Of a DNA stretch of 64,000 nt, positions 12,435 to 24,053 are shown in pieces. Below the pieces are notes generated by a model that saw only the letters and a program-made list of their open reading frames with translations, had not been told where the DNA came from and searched no databases. The position numbers were made by a program, and so were the translations under genes. Each line of letters begins with the position of its first letter. Positions within the stretch are counted from its first letter, which is position 1. The stretch comes from Exophiala sp. HKRS030 (Eukaryota > Ascomycota > Eurotiomycetes > Chaetothyriales > Herpotrichiellaceae), in assembly GCA_023897205.1 (NCBI GenBank), contig JAHWDD010000033.1, forward strand, positions 1 through 64,000, written 5' to 3'.

Positions 12435-14177
12435 GTGCTTCGATATGCCAAAACATATTTGGCCGTCTCTTTTGGTAGAATACCAGAACATGTGTGGCGT
12501 CTCATCCTCATGCTACGACAGTCATCGACAAATCTCAAACCACAATCAATCTGGCTAAGACCAAATTTCAGGCTACAGAACCGCGCTCTAGTCACTATGG
12601 ATTCAATAATCCAAGGTCGACAGCGCTTAGGAAATCTGCCATATACAAATTGCAGAACCCAGGTCATTACTCTCAAAGATCTCGACATTCCAGAGGCTGC
12701 CTCGGACGCGCACTATCGTCAGATCTATCAAAATTATATCTCACGGGCCAACACGGATCCCAACGCCAGCCTGCTTCTCAGTGCCATTGATTCGATCAAG
12801 TATGGCATTTCTCCGCCCGTTGCATTCCCCACAGAAACAGTCTATGGCCTCGGAGCAGATGCGACCAACGAGCCAGCAATAGCTGGCATCTTCGCCGCCA
12901 AAGGCCGACCTAGCGACAATCCATTGATTGTTCATGTCTCTTCGGTTGAACATCTCGAACGAGTCACCGAAGCACCTCTTCCAGAAATCTACAAGTCGCT
13001 GGCCGACAAGTTCTTACCCGGACCTCTGACCATTCTACTGCCCGTCCCGAAGGTCTCAAAATTCGCCAAAAACGTTCACCCAGGACAATCAACGATCGGA
13101 TTCCGAATTCCATCTTCGAAGTACGCCCGCTTCTTCATCGCCGCATGTGACCGGCCTATCGCAGGACCCTCGGCGAATTCATCTGGTAAACCATCTCCCA
13201 CCACCGCACAGCATGTTCTTGATGATCTTCGCGGTAAGATCAATTTCATTCTCGATGCTGGACCATGCGATGTCGGTGTCGAGAGCACGGTCGTTGACGG
13301 CCTTCATGACCCGCCACTGATTTTACGACCTGGAGGTGTATCGCAATCAGAATTAATCGCCCACGGCAAACAGTTTGGCAATCTATTTTCAAACACAGAC
13401 ATCGGATACAAGCGATACGAAGATTCATCGCCATCCTATACTCCTCCATCGCCACCATCACCATCTAATCCTTCGACACCAAACTCATCAGGATCAACAC
13501 TCACTCTTGCTGGAAAATATGACCAACTCCTGAACGGTGCTCCCCGAGCCCCTGGAATGAAATACCGCCACTACGCGCCACAAGGACGCATGACATTATT
13601 CTCCCCACAAGCTGTCCTCAATGGACGAGTGCAGGCCAAATTCGACCAAATCATCAAGTCAAGCCAAGGCAAGACGGTGAGAGTAGGATTCGTTTCCTGT
13701 CACTGGCCTCCTTTCGCTGGCATATCCACATCGCAGTACCCATTATCCTCTCACCCATCTTCATGTCCATCCGAAACCACCCCAATCTCACATTCCCAAC
13801 TCCCAAGTCCTCCCTCTTCAGAACCAATCCCTCAAACCCCCTACTCATCCATAACCCAAACCATGACCCTTTCCCTCCCCAACAACACCAGCATCACACT
13901 CTACAACATGCAACTCGGCAACGACATCTCCGTGCTAGCCCAATCGCTCTTCGGCGTGCTGCGGCTCTTTGACGATCTCCAATGTGGATATATCTTCGCT
14001 GAGACCGTGCGGCGGACGCCTACGCCCTTGACTAACAACTACGGTCAGGAGGAGGACGAGAATAGGGAGAACGTCGGTAGTGGTAGTAAAGAGGAAAGTG
14101 GGGTAAAGATGAGGGACCTCGAGGATGCCGTCAGGGATCGCATTGAGAAGGCGGCGGGGGAGAGGGTAGATGAGTGA
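12435..14177 (+). CDS. SUA5: Threonylcarbamoyl-AMP synthase Sua5/YrdC
   Basis: This enzyme makes threonylcarbamoyl-AMP from threonine, bicarbonate and ATP, the first step of the tRNA t6A37 modification. The YrdC domain (about 125-330) has FPTETVYGLGADA and the substrate-loop motif KGRPSDNPL, followed by PGPLT and PIAGPSANSSGKPSPT. The C-terminal Sua5 domain begins near the conserved APGMKYRHYAP. Between the two is a Ser/Pro-rich linker, and the tail is acidic. Three in-frame ATGs exist: 12435, codon 26 and codon 55 (12597). The stretch after codon 26 is basic and hydroxylated, so the upstream starts could give a mitochondrial form and codon 55 a cytosolic form; this is inference. Single exon, convergent with the Rqc2 gene. 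Confidence 0.92.
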   Translation: MLRYAKTYLAVSFGRIPEHVWRLILMLRQSSTNLKPQSIWLRPNFRLQNRALVTMDSIIQGRQRLGNLPYTNCRTQVITLKDLDIPEAASDAHYRQIYQNYISRANTDPNASLLLSAIDSIKYGISPPVAFPTETVYGLGADATNEPAIAGIFAAKGRPSDNPLIVHVSSVEHLERVTEAPLPEIYKSLADKFLPGPLTILLPVPKVSKFAKNVHPGQSTIGFRIPSSKYARFFIAACDRPIAGPSANSSGKPSPTTAQHVLDDLRGKINFILDAGPCDVGVESTVVDGLHDPPLILRPGGVSQSELIAHGKQFGNLFSNTDIGYKRYEDSSPSYTPPSPPSPSNPSTPNSSGSTLTLAGKYDQLLNGAPRAPGMKYRHYAPQGRMTLFSPQAVLNGRVQAKFDQIIKSSQGKTVRVGFVSCHWPPFAGISTSQYPLSSHPSSCPSETTPISHSQLPSPPSSEPIPQTPYSSITQTMTLSLPNNTSITLYNMQLGNDISVLAQSLFGVLRLFDDLQCGYIFAETVRRTPTPLTNNYGQEEDENRENVGSGSKEESGVKMRDLEDAVRDRIEKAAGERVDE

Positions 14178-14468
14178 TGATAAAGAATCGGTTAGGAAGG
14201 ATTAATCTCGGCAGTGGAAAGCGACAGCAATAGAGAATCGCATGTGTCAGAGACAGCAGTAGCAACAGCATTTAGTTAGTGTACCATTAGATAGCCATGG
14301 CGAGCATTACAATTCTGGGTTCCCTGGGGCATATGAGTTTGGAAAGGATAGATGTTATGGGCGGCTCATCGAATTCGTCGAATTGGACCACCTCATTAGA
14401 CTGACGAATTGTTCGTCATGACCGAGTTTAGTCTTTTATCTACATCCCTTTACGACCCCCTCATCATC

Positions 14469-17400
14469 TTATCTCCCCTTCTTCCCTCCGGCTCCTCTCC
14501 CTCTCCCCTTTCCCGGCGCGCCCTTGCCCTTCGTCGCAGAGCCGCCAACTCCACCTCCGACACCACCGCCAATGCCACCTCCCTGCACAATCCTGGCGCC
14601 CTTGACGGGCACACAGCCGACAATCTCCTCCACGCGCCAATCCTTCAGCAGATCGATCTCGCGCCTCCACACACGGTCTTTCTCTTTACTCTGCTCGTCA
14701 ACGATCTTGGGTCCCTTGGTGCCCAGACTGGTCCAGAAGCCGACGATCTCGCGGACGACTTTGCCCTTTTTGACAGCTCCGGGTTGTAGTTTCATCTTGT
14801 ATTTCTGGCGTGTTAGTGCCGTCCACGGCGCCACCACGGGATTGCTGCGATTAGTTCGTCGCCGGGAGTGGGGCGGGGACTAGGCGGTCGATGTTGAGGA
14901 GTTCGTTACGTTCTTGTTCGAGCTGTTCTCTGCTCAGATCATCGGCTTCGTCGTGGTCGGCGTCTAATGGGGTGCCTTCGGCGGCGGCTTTTTCGAGTCG
15001 TTCACGGCGCTGGCGTTCTTGTTCTGCCGCTTTGGCGTGTTGTGCTTTTCTCCGCTCCCTGTCTGCTTCGGCTTTAGCTTCGCGCGCGGCTTTGTCGATT
15101 TCGCTCGCTTGTTTGCGTTCTTGGGCGCGGTCAGACCCCAAAAGGTGCATGGCCAGAGCTCGGTCTTCGTCGTCTTGGTCGGCGTACTTTTTCTGAGCTC
15201 TCTTGGCTTTTGTGCGTTTTCCACGTGAGAGCGGTTTGGATTTGGCGTTCGATATTTGAGAGGGCTGAGAGGATGCAGGGGTTGAGACACCAGTTCCTTG
15301 CTCCTCTGGAGTGTGTGTCTCGTTTTGCTGATCATCCCCGTCTTCTGCACTTTCCGAATCCTGCTCCACTTCAATTTCAGGCTTTGATGTTGTATCGTGG
15401 GCATCTTGATCTGCCTTTGACTCAGGATTGATCTGCAGCGGGTTGCTTCGTTGGTCTTCGTTATCGGATGCTACACTTGATGCCTGATCATCATCGTTAT
15501 CAATCTGAACGCCTTCGTCACCACTCGCTGCGTGATCATCGTCACTGACTTCATCTTGAGCTTCGTCTGCAGCATCCTCAACGTCGGGTATTGCCTGATC
15601 CTGATTTGACAATTCTTGGGCATCATCACCTACAGAAAGGCCTTGGGCATCCTCTGCTAATGCTTCCGCCTCACCTTCAAGCATGCTGTCGGTCCTTTCA
15701 AAACGATGCTTGCCATGGTTTGCACGGCTCTCTTCACTGATAAGCCACATGACCGAAAACCCTAATAGCAACTGACTTGGGGGTAAGAGGTTTTTCTTGC
15801 CTCTTATGACAAATCCTCCAGTCGTGAGATACTCGCCAGTTGGTGCGGTTTTACTGACTTGATCCGAGTTGACCCACCAGGCGCCCATCACTGCCTTGGA
15901 GTCCCATGCACTGCTCGTACAAACTGTCAAGGCTCCTGCTTGAGACAATGTTGACGGTGGGATTGGTGCATCAGGTGTTCTGGGGTTGTTCTTCACAATC
16001 ACACTGGCGGCACCCTGAAGATCGGCATGAACGTAGACATCTCCCTTCTTGAGATACCGCCTATACAAGAACTCGTTCTGCTGCGCATCTTTACCTCCAA
16101 TTACCAGATAGCCATCACTCGAGATGAAGTAGAGAAATTTCTCGAACCAGAATTGCTTTCGTGCTGGGCGTAGAGCAGCCTTTTCCTGTTTGAGTCCCTT
16201 TTTCAGATCTCCTTCAATCTTTTTTTCTGCAGATTGTAGAGCTCTTGCAGATGCTTCCAAAGTTTTCTTCTCTTTCACAGCGGCTGTCTTCTTTTGATCG
16301 TAATACTGACGTGCATTCGCCCACGGTGACAAAGCAAGATCGATGTCAATCGCAAGTCTCTTCTCCGTTGGCTTTGCGACATGTTTCACCTGAGCTTCCT
16401 CCTCGTCCGATTCGCTCTCATCATCAGTTCTGTCCTCTTCGTCGCTTTCGTCCTCTGGCTCTTGACCTGGTTCGTCAAGTAGTAAGGTCACAGTGTTCTC
16501 TTCTAGTTTCAATGGTAATTTCACCAATTGGGCCACCGGATTTGCACGCTTTTGCTCATTTTCGATCAACTTTCCAATGTCTACCCAATCCATCCCTTGA
16601 CCGATCAAGCCGTTGACGGCAGCACATGCTTCTTCGACACGATGAGTGTTCGCTTCGATAGTCTGAGCCTTACGAATGTGCAGTTCTTGGACATGCTGCA
16701 AGGCACCAACACGCTTCTCATGCTCTGCTCTGGTTGCCTCTATCTTTCGCCTAGCAGCTTCTTCTCGTTCGGTAAGACGGGACTCTAGCCTTTGTGACTC
16801 AATTGACGAGTAAAATTCGTCGACCGTCCTGTTGAAACCGTCAAACTCAAGAATTCGGGTGTCTGGTTTCGACTCAAATTGAGTAGGGCGGAAAGGGTGG
16901 AAGTCGTCGTAGAGAAGGCTCTCCCGGGCGGGTTCTGTTGACTCGGATGAAGCAGGGTCTGACTCTTTGGTACTTCTGACTTTAGCAATGATGTAGCCCT
17001 TGTCCTGCCCTTTTCCCAAAGTCTCGAATATCTCACCGGCCCTCTCTAATGCTGCGAACACTTTCTTCAAAGAATCTTCGTTATTCAAAACTCCGTCGGC
17101 TTTGGTAGATATATCAAGGCCGGCTTCTCGGAAGACGTGATCAAGAAGATGGGATGGAAATTCAGTGAACTCGGCACTCAAGGCTTTGCCCAGGTCATCA
17201 GCACCTTTGGCCCTCTTTGCCTTTTTGCCACCAATTTCGCTTGCAGCCTTTGACCGATCAACGGCTTTCTGCAGAGCCGCCTTGATTCTGTCGGAAGTGA
17301 TAGGTGGTACTCCATGATAATTCTGCTTCACATCTGTGATGTATTTCCCGCCTAGTTTGACATCGACATCCTCGTTACCCTCACTGACCTGTCTTAAGAG

Positions 17401-17868
17401 AACAAGAACATTCAGATCCGCGTCAGTCACAATAATGTTACCCGCAGCGAAAAACTCGAGGAATAAACGGTATTGACCATCGCTAAATATGATCTCGATA
17501 ACTCGGTCGGTTCCTAGTTGTGATACGCTTGTAACACGCCTGCTCTTGAGATATTTCCGCAGTCTGCTGACGAATTGTGAGGGGCCGTGGCGGCGGTGCG
17601 CGAGAAAGATGTTAAGTGACATCGAAACCCCGAGTCCACGAGTAATTGCTCGCGCTTGCCTGGCTTCGCGAACTTGAAAAGGAAGATTCGACTGGAGAGA
17701 TCGTAGATATTCGAGACTCGAAGTGAAACTAGAGAAGCGGCCAACTCAGTCGCTATGACCTGTGGAATTGATTTCAGTCAGTCGACTCTTGGGAGCCTCG
17801 TAGCGGGGTAAGGCCCGTTGGCGTAAGCAACTTACCTTGACGTCCAACGATGAAAAGCGTTGTTTCAT
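14469..17868 (-). CDS. RQC2: Rqc2/NEMF-type ribosome quality control factor, frame broken at three places
   Basis: This NFACT-family protein binds 60S subunits with stalled nascent chains and directs CAT-tailing with Ltn1. Exon 1 is 17836-17868 (MKQRFSSLDVK), the intron is 17760-17835 (GTAAGT..CACAG), and the rest begins at 17759 (VIATEL...SNIYDLSSR). NFACT-N comes first, then coiled coil, then NFACT-R/DUF814 (WFEKFLYFISSDGYLVIGGK, VYVHADLQGAASV), an acidic and then basic linker, and NFACT-C (APWTAL...QKYKMKLQPG) ending GGKKGR at 14469. The frame changes by one base in conserved sequence at G-run 17581-17584, near 14862-14866, and at 14838-14840. Adding one base at each gives 1108 codons plus stop. 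The long central frame 14851-17622 alone would lack both conserved ends. Confidence 0.9.
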
Positions 17869-18392
17869 AGTGAAAGGTGACTAGTTTGAGAATATAAATG
17901 ATCAAAGGGAAGCGCTGGTAAAACGAATGACTCGCCTCTATCGGGCAGATGTTTGTGGTTGAGGGTTTTGCGAGCAGCGCACTCACGCACATGACAACTC
18001 GATTGGCACTTTCCTCTTTCAAAAAATTGGAATGACGTCGATTTGCAATCAGAGGGAAAATTGCCCTCCGACAAGGCTACGAGGCTGTAGATCTACTACG
18101 GCCAAACATTTCTGTGAACCATGACAAGGCTGATAAGTCCAACGAAAGAAGCGATCCCGACCCCTGATCAGGTGTGTCAACACGGCAACCTGACAACCTC
18201 TTATCCTTGGTATTAGGCACTTGCGAGCCTTGAGGAAAGATCAGGAGGTATAGTCTGATGGAAGGATCAGGCAGTCGGTAGGGGTTTTCTTCTCTTGCCC
18301 GTTGTTGACCTAATGTGCGCGCATCGGACATGTTCTCTATCTCATCGGCCTTGAATCCTTTTGAACTCCGAGCCCATGATCCATATGATCCA
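17869..18392. other. Intergenic between Rqc2 start and coatomer zeta end
   Basis: About 520 bp upstream of the Rqc2 start on the minus strand, holding its promoter and the 3' region of the coatomer zeta gene. I see no gene or RNA in it; the short frames here are shadows. Confidence 0.6.
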
Positions 18393-19046
18393 TCATAAAT
18401 TTCTTCGCACGAATTCCATGCCTTGCTTTTTGCCAAACTCCCATAAATTCTGAATTCCTTGTTCACTTAGGTCGATGTTCTTCATATTGGGAGCATCCTG
18501 TGCAGGCGCTTTAGATACTCTTGATGCCACCATGACTGGATCTGTCTCCAGCACAATACCATCATCCACGATCTCGTCAATTGCAAGTGACACTAGATCA
18601 TAGTTCTCCATGATTGTCCGTTTGTCTGTTGAATTTCTGTAGGGCCAATCGTTAGCAACGCGTATTCATGTAGCTGAGACGCCATATGGAGCGCACTTTA
18701 ACAGGATGCTTAGCGTATCTCTCAACGCCAATATCACATTGTATAACAGAATCTCGTTCTCTTCAGCACCTCCCACAACATAGAGCATCACATCACTCTC
18801 GTTCTTGAACACCACCACCTTATTGTCGTAAAGAATTACATCTGATGTGGCTTTGGCTGTCTTCTCCAGTAGTCCTTTCTCGAATGCCTTCTGTTCTTTC
18901 AGAGTCGAGTATGGTTGTGTAGGTGTAGGTTGAACGGTAGATGTGTGAGGAGCGGAATAATATTTGGCGAACAATCGCGAAGCATCGGGCGACCCGTCCG
19001 CAGCGAGGATGAGAATTCCTACCACGCTGTAAAGGGAGAGCGCCAT
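18393..19046 (-). CDS. RET3: Coatomer subunit zeta (COPI)
   Basis: The small zeta subunit of the COPI coat, which pairs with gamma-COP in Golgi-to-ER vesicle traffic. Exons are 18697-19046 and 18393-18636. The intron 18637-18696 is 60 nt, with GTGCGC donor, GCTAACG branch and CTACAG acceptor. The product is 197 residues, normal for the family. It starts MALSLYSVVGILIL and has LKEQKAFEKGL, VVGGAEENEILLYNV and, after the junction, DKRTIMENYDLVSLAIDEI and APAQDAPNMKNIDLSEQG. A longer upstream frame exists, but the ATG at 19046 matches the family start. It shares a 282-bp divergent promoter region with Trm7. Confidence 0.95.
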
Positions 19047-19328
19047 GTTGGCTGGCGATTCGAAGGAAGGGGACTTGTTCTGGTTCCTTGTTCTATGGTA
19101 TGACAGATAATGTACACCAGATTCATGCCCATCGTCCAAGTGTCCTCATGCGGAGGACATGTGAATTGTGTTGTAACTCCGACAACTCCAACGTAGAGTC
19201 TTGGCAGGGATAACTACGTCAGAACGTATGATTTTATGCGCAAAATTGATATCTTTTTCACCATTTCTCGACGTACAAATCTCGCCTTCGGTCTTAACGA
19301 GCACCAGACCTTGAAACTCATTCTCAAC
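19047..19328. promoter_or_regulatory. Divergent promoter region of coatomer zeta and Trm7
   Basis: The 282 bp between the start codons of two divergently transcribed housekeeping genes must hold both promoters. I do not see a clear TATA box or named operator and assign none. Confidence 0.5.
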
Positions 19329-20483
19329 ATGGGGAAATCTTCCAAGGATAAGAGAGACGCATATTATCGACTTGCAAAAGAACAAAACTGGCGTGCACGA
19401 TCTGCTTTCAAATTAATTCAAATCGACGAACAATTTGACCTGTTTTCATATGCAGATCCATCAAAATGTACAAGAGTAGTGGATTTATGCGCCGCTCCTG
19501 GCAGCTGGAGTCAAGTGCTGTCACGCATATTGATTAAAGGTGAGAGTTTTGGTCGCCGAGCTTGGGTCGAGAAGATGGATAAGTTTCAAAGTCGCCTTCG
19601 AGCAATTAGCACATCAGATCTAGTTGGGGACACGACTGACAAGGTTGCATCCCTTGATCTCGAGGAATCAAAAAGCTCTTTGAAGCCTCGTGAGAACGTC
19701 AAGATTGTCGCGATTGATCTTCAACCTATGGCTCCGCTTGAAGGCATTGTCCAACTCAAGGCAGATATCACACATCCCTCAACTGTACCTTTACTCCTCA
19801 AGGCCATTGATCCTGAATTTGACGAACACAACGAAACACATCGCGTGGATCTTGTGATTAGCGATGGAGCACCTGATGTTACTGGTCTGCACGATTTGGA
19901 CATCTATGTTCAATCACAACTCCTCTACTCAGCACTTGCTCTAGCGATGAAAGTCCTCCGACCAGGTGGAAAGTTTGTCGCCAAGATATTTCGCGGCAGA
20001 GATGTAGATCTCATTTATGCACAACTCAAGCTGGTTTTCGACAAAGTACATGTAGCGAAGCCAAGGTCAAGTCGGGCGAGCAGTATTGAAGCATTTGTTG
20101 TCTGCGAGGGTTACAAGCCAATCAAGGGGTGGACTCCAGAACTTGGCCAAGTGCTGGAGATTCCTCAACCGGAGAATACAGAAAAACAGACCTCAAACCC
20201 AGACGGACAAACAAGACATCTACGAGAAGACGGTATCGTTGAGCTTCACTTTGAAGACGAGGAGTCTGATCCCAAAAGGTGGGTGGCGCCTTTCCTAGCC
20301 TGCGGTGATTTGTCTGCTTGGGATGCAGATGCGACATACAAGCTGCCAGAAGGTCATACCAGCCTGCCGCCTGTACAGCCACCGACTGCGCCGCCATACA
20401 AGGCTGCCATCGAACGTCGCAGGGCAGAAGGTGGAGCTTATGGCAAAACCAAAGATCGGACTAGAACAGTACCAGGTCACTGA
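19329..20483 (+). CDS. TRM7: tRNA 2'-O-methyltransferase Trm7 (FtsJ family)
   Basis: An SAM-dependent ribose methyltransferase acting at positions 32 and 34 of tRNA anticodon loops in yeast. The 384-residue product starts MGKSSKDKRDAYYRLAKEQ at 19329, the conserved family start; the frame is open 31 codons further upstream, but that part is unlike the family. The SAM motif is VVDLCAAPGSWSQ. The K-D-K-E catalytic tetrad is visible: K28 in AFKLI, D in VISDGAPDVTG, K in FVAKIFRG and E in SSIEAFVVCEGYK. A fungal insertion (about 75-105) and a low-complexity C-terminal tail follow the usual pattern. Single exon. Confidence 0.95.
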   Translation: MGKSSKDKRDAYYRLAKEQNWRARSAFKLIQIDEQFDLFSYADPSKCTRVVDLCAAPGSWSQVLSRILIKGESFGRRAWVEKMDKFQSRLRAISTSDLVGDTTDKVASLDLEESKSSLKPRENVKIVAIDLQPMAPLEGIVQLKADITHPSTVPLLLKAIDPEFDEHNETHRVDLVISDGAPDVTGLHDLDIYVQSQLLYSALALAMKVLRPGGKFVAKIFRGRDVDLIYAQLKLVFDKVHVAKPRSSRASSIEAFVVCEGYKPIKGWTPELGQVLEIPQPENTEKQTSNPDGQTRHLREDGIVELHFEDEESDPKRWVAPFLACGDLSAWDADATYKLPEGHTSLPPVQPPTAPPYKAAIERRRAEGGAYGKTKDRTRTVPGH

Positions 20484-23400
20484 TTGCTCGGGATACTTCC
20501 ATCGGGTTAAAGACAAATCAGTCCTACAACGAGGACAATGAGTAGCCATCCGAAGAGGCGGAGTTCTTCTAACCATCCTTCAGAGACAAGACTCTGCTGT
20601 GGCAAGACCTGTGCTAAACAGAAAGGAATCTGAGCTTCTCATCGTTTAGCAGTCTCTCCATTATTTGCCACCTCACTCAGGCAGACAATTTGACCATGTC
20701 AAACGAGCCATATTTCTAAGAGATGGTGCAGAATGTCCATATTTGGGCGAGTTGAACCGCTTAAGTACCGAGACCATATCCGGTGAGACCTCAAATCAAT
20801 GATCTTCGAGAAATCAATCAGAGAAACGTAGATTCTGAATATCAGTCATGGCGGACTTCCTGGCTCAAATGGAGTGTGACTGATCACCAGACCTGAAATC
20901 GACGACGGGAATGCCTCTTGCTTCCCAGCATGCCATTCGCTCGACTCAATCAACACTTCAGGGCAATCCCATTGAAATCAGCGCTGTGAGAACTATGTCG
21001 AAATTGATGAATGTGCTTCCGACGTTCCATAATTTGAGTCGACCTCATCAGTCGACCTCTCTACACGTCAAGAGTCCGTGCAATGAGAGATCACAGTCGG
21101 CACAAGAAAGATCAGTCATTTGATAACCCAACATTAAGAACACAACATTCAGGTCACAAGAGCAACGAAGAGCGCCGTGTCCGTAGCGGCTTGGACAAAG
21201 AACAAGAAAAGTTTACGACCAAAGGTCCAGCTTGTTGTCGATCTAGAGGTTGTCTCAGAACAGGCCACAAATCGAAAATAAATCAGAGCGTTGCACGCTG
21301 GAAAAATTACCACATAGTGGGTTTGTAGACATGAACAACGCACTTCCAACTGGTTCGATGGACAGATTCAAGCGGCAGGATGGTTGATTGGCCGTGAGTA
21401 ATTCGCATTGGTGGTCGGCCGACCTTTCGCAGATGAAGAACCGGATTGTTCGAATACAGTATGAATAATCTGTACCACATGAACAAAAACACAGCCATTC
21501 CTCGCGATGAATGTTGTCTCACATATGCACCCCGCAATTGGACGGACTCTCGGGACCTCGCATCTCACCAACCCAAGGCTATTGGCAATTGGCCCAGAGG
21601 GTCCGGGGTTTGTACATCCTCCAAGACCACGACTTTACCAACAACCCTCGAAGCAAGCACTTTTGACGCAGATCAAAGGTCGTGCTTCAGCCGCTTTGTG
21701 GTTGTCTGTTATGAGCCCTTGGCGGTCAGTGCTCTGGAATATGATGGGTGTCAGGCGCTACTCTCAATAGCGTGTTCTTGTGACACAATAACCATGGTTT
21801 TCTCGGATTTTGAAATCTGCATGGACGACATGAGATGTTGGTGTATTTGCTGGAAGAACTCTATTCGTGTGCAGATGCTCTGGACAAAACGATTACGAGA
21901 CATCAAGCCCATCTTGTTAAGTTGAGGATACGCACACCTTTCTCGGCTTGCATTGTAAGTGGAGATCGGCTGATCAAGCGAGACACCATGAGAAGCAGGC
22001 ACGGCACGGAAGACTTGTAAGGATGCATCTGTGGAGCTGGAGGTTATGTATAATGTGAAAGGCCCAGGATGGGTTGGTAGGACTAAATCGCCAACCAGCA
22101 TCACAATTAGGTACAGGCCGTGATAGGGTTTTCGTGTCGAGATTCCTTGCAGCTGAATGCACGGATCTTGCGAGAAAGCACGGCTATACTTGATGGAGTC
22201 GAGAAGTTCGCGGCTCGCCGGTACGGAATTCTCTTCTGACCTTTTTCTTGAAAAGTGGCCCATGGCAAATAAAAACCGACATGTCGTAGAACCATTGGAT
22301 TCGACGGACTCGGCATCCCTTTACAACTGTCGTCAGTGCCACAACGATGAATCGTACGATCCATATTTTTGAGCACGTAATTACGCTTCGCTCGACCAGC
22401 AGCACAATGACACCATGCATAGAAGAAAACAAGAAGTATATTTCTGCACCCAAGCGGACAAAAGGTACTCTTCTATGTAACACTGACATCACAAAAATGC
22501 CTGTGGAGGTTGGAGCTGCAACGGCGTGTGCGGTTGGTTGTACAACAGAACCAACCGTCCTTCCAACTCCTCCGCATCTGCATTAGTTATACAGGAAATA
22601 TGCACGATAAGACTATGTCCAGCTCCATCACATATGCAGCAAGGAAAGAAACTGACACTGGGCGAAATATCACGAACCACAAACTAGTCATGCAAAAGGG
22701 CCAATACAGTGGGCAAAGTTATGGAAACTCCAAAAAACACCAGGATCAGCGTATGTACATTGAAGAACGACCGACGATGCCCGGAAAGGCGGGGAAGAAT
22801 GATGGTCAGCTTTCCAAGACCCATTCATTCCAAGGATCCGAGCGTGGCTTTTTGGTTAACTAGTTAGCGAGGTGCCCACCGATCCACCCACCAACACATC
22901 GTCCTTCCGACTTCCACACAGCCAAACGTACGGGAACACACGCCATGACGATTTTCCCACCCGTCGACGGCGTGGCAGCCACTAGGAAGGGCTAAGGCTA
23001 GGCAAAGTCTATTTCCGCGTCACATATGGAGAAATTGACAAAGCGACAATATGCATGCCCCTCCCGTCCCCATCCATAGACCATAGACCATACAAGGCAA
23101 CCTTTAAGTACGGAGTATACCTGTTACCTCACTGTCTTATACATGCATATCGAGCTAGGCTCTTTACGAAGGAAGGAAAAAAGAACAACAAGTCCGTGGC
23201 AAATTTTGTGCTTGGCCTGCCCTGCCGTAGCGGGCTCGCTCCAAGAATCACTCGCTGTTGGTTCGTTGGAATCTTTATTCGCTCCAGCATGCTGCATTTT
23301 TGTGAGACCTTGGTTTTCTTTCTTGGTCATTGACCGCCGATTCGCCTCTTGTCGTGCCGTGTCTGTTGGCCATGGGTCAAGTCGTTGCTTGGGGATGAAT

Positions 23401-24053
23401 GCGAGTTTGTAGGTTTACGTGACTTCAATGCAGCGTGGCCGGATTGGCATTCCTTTTGTGAGAGACTTGGTTCAGGCACTTCTTCTTCTGCAAGAGCTAG
23501 GTTGAGGTAGCCAGCAAGAGTCTTGGGAGAACGGTATACTATCACAGAGTCTGTAGGTGGGATTTCCTTGCTGAATGTCGTGTCGTGGATTTCATATCGG
23601 ATCTTACAGAGGGAAAGAACAGGTAGACATTCCAAACAAGCACTACAGTAGATCGAACTCGTGAATGTTAAAAAGAAATTATTCCTTATTAACCTGGAAA
23701 GGCTGAAGAGCCGGGAATGTCCTATATGTACCGCAGCTGACAATTGCCGCTTCTGCAAAGATATCCACCACTAAAATAAAAATTAACAATACTAATCCGA
23801 ATGCTTCTGCCGTAAGTATGAGGAGATCAGGTCGAAGATGCCAAAAAGAAGAATTTTTATGGGTTCCTTTTGCACTCCGCTGATGCTGATTAAAAATGTA
23901 CGAAAAGCCGAGGTTATGCAAGTTTTGGTCGTCGTCAGGTAACTTTTCGTTCCAAATTGTCGTAGGTCGTGGGTCGTGTTGTTGTGCTGAGAAATTCGTT
24001 TGAGTCAATTAGATGTCCAGATGGTTGCGTCCTCCTCATATGAGAGTAGACAT
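20484..24053. other. Long gene-poor interval
   Basis: About 3.6 kb of ordinary base composition without a recognisable gene. Weak coding candidates on the minus strand are 21751-22263 (170 codons, no known motif) and 23679-24008. The latter has 109 codons with one hydrophobic stretch, EAFGLVLLIFILVVDIFAEA, that could span a membrane. It might join by splicing to a protein-like stretch at about 23400-23600, but I found no clean splice in the right phase. I would not call either a gene without transcript evidence. Confidence 0.4.

Noticed and set aside
13246..13464. Minus-strand short frames inside Sua5
   Set aside because: They have no protein character and lie antisense to a conserved gene.
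14409..14883. Plus-strand frames of 119-126 codons, Pro/Ser-rich
   Set aside because: They are antisense shadows of the Rqc2 NFACT-C coding sequence.
18077..18466. 129-codon minus-strand frame overlapping the coatomer zeta 3' exon
   Set aside because: It is an out-of-frame shadow of the zeta C-terminus plus intergenic DNA.
21751..22263. 170-codon minus-strand frame
   Set aside because: It shows no recognised motif, domain or splice partner and has unusual composition; it may be chance.
23327..24008. Two minus-strand frames with one hydrophobic segment, possible small membrane protein
   Set aside because: No splice in matching phase joins them, and no homologue pattern was recognised.
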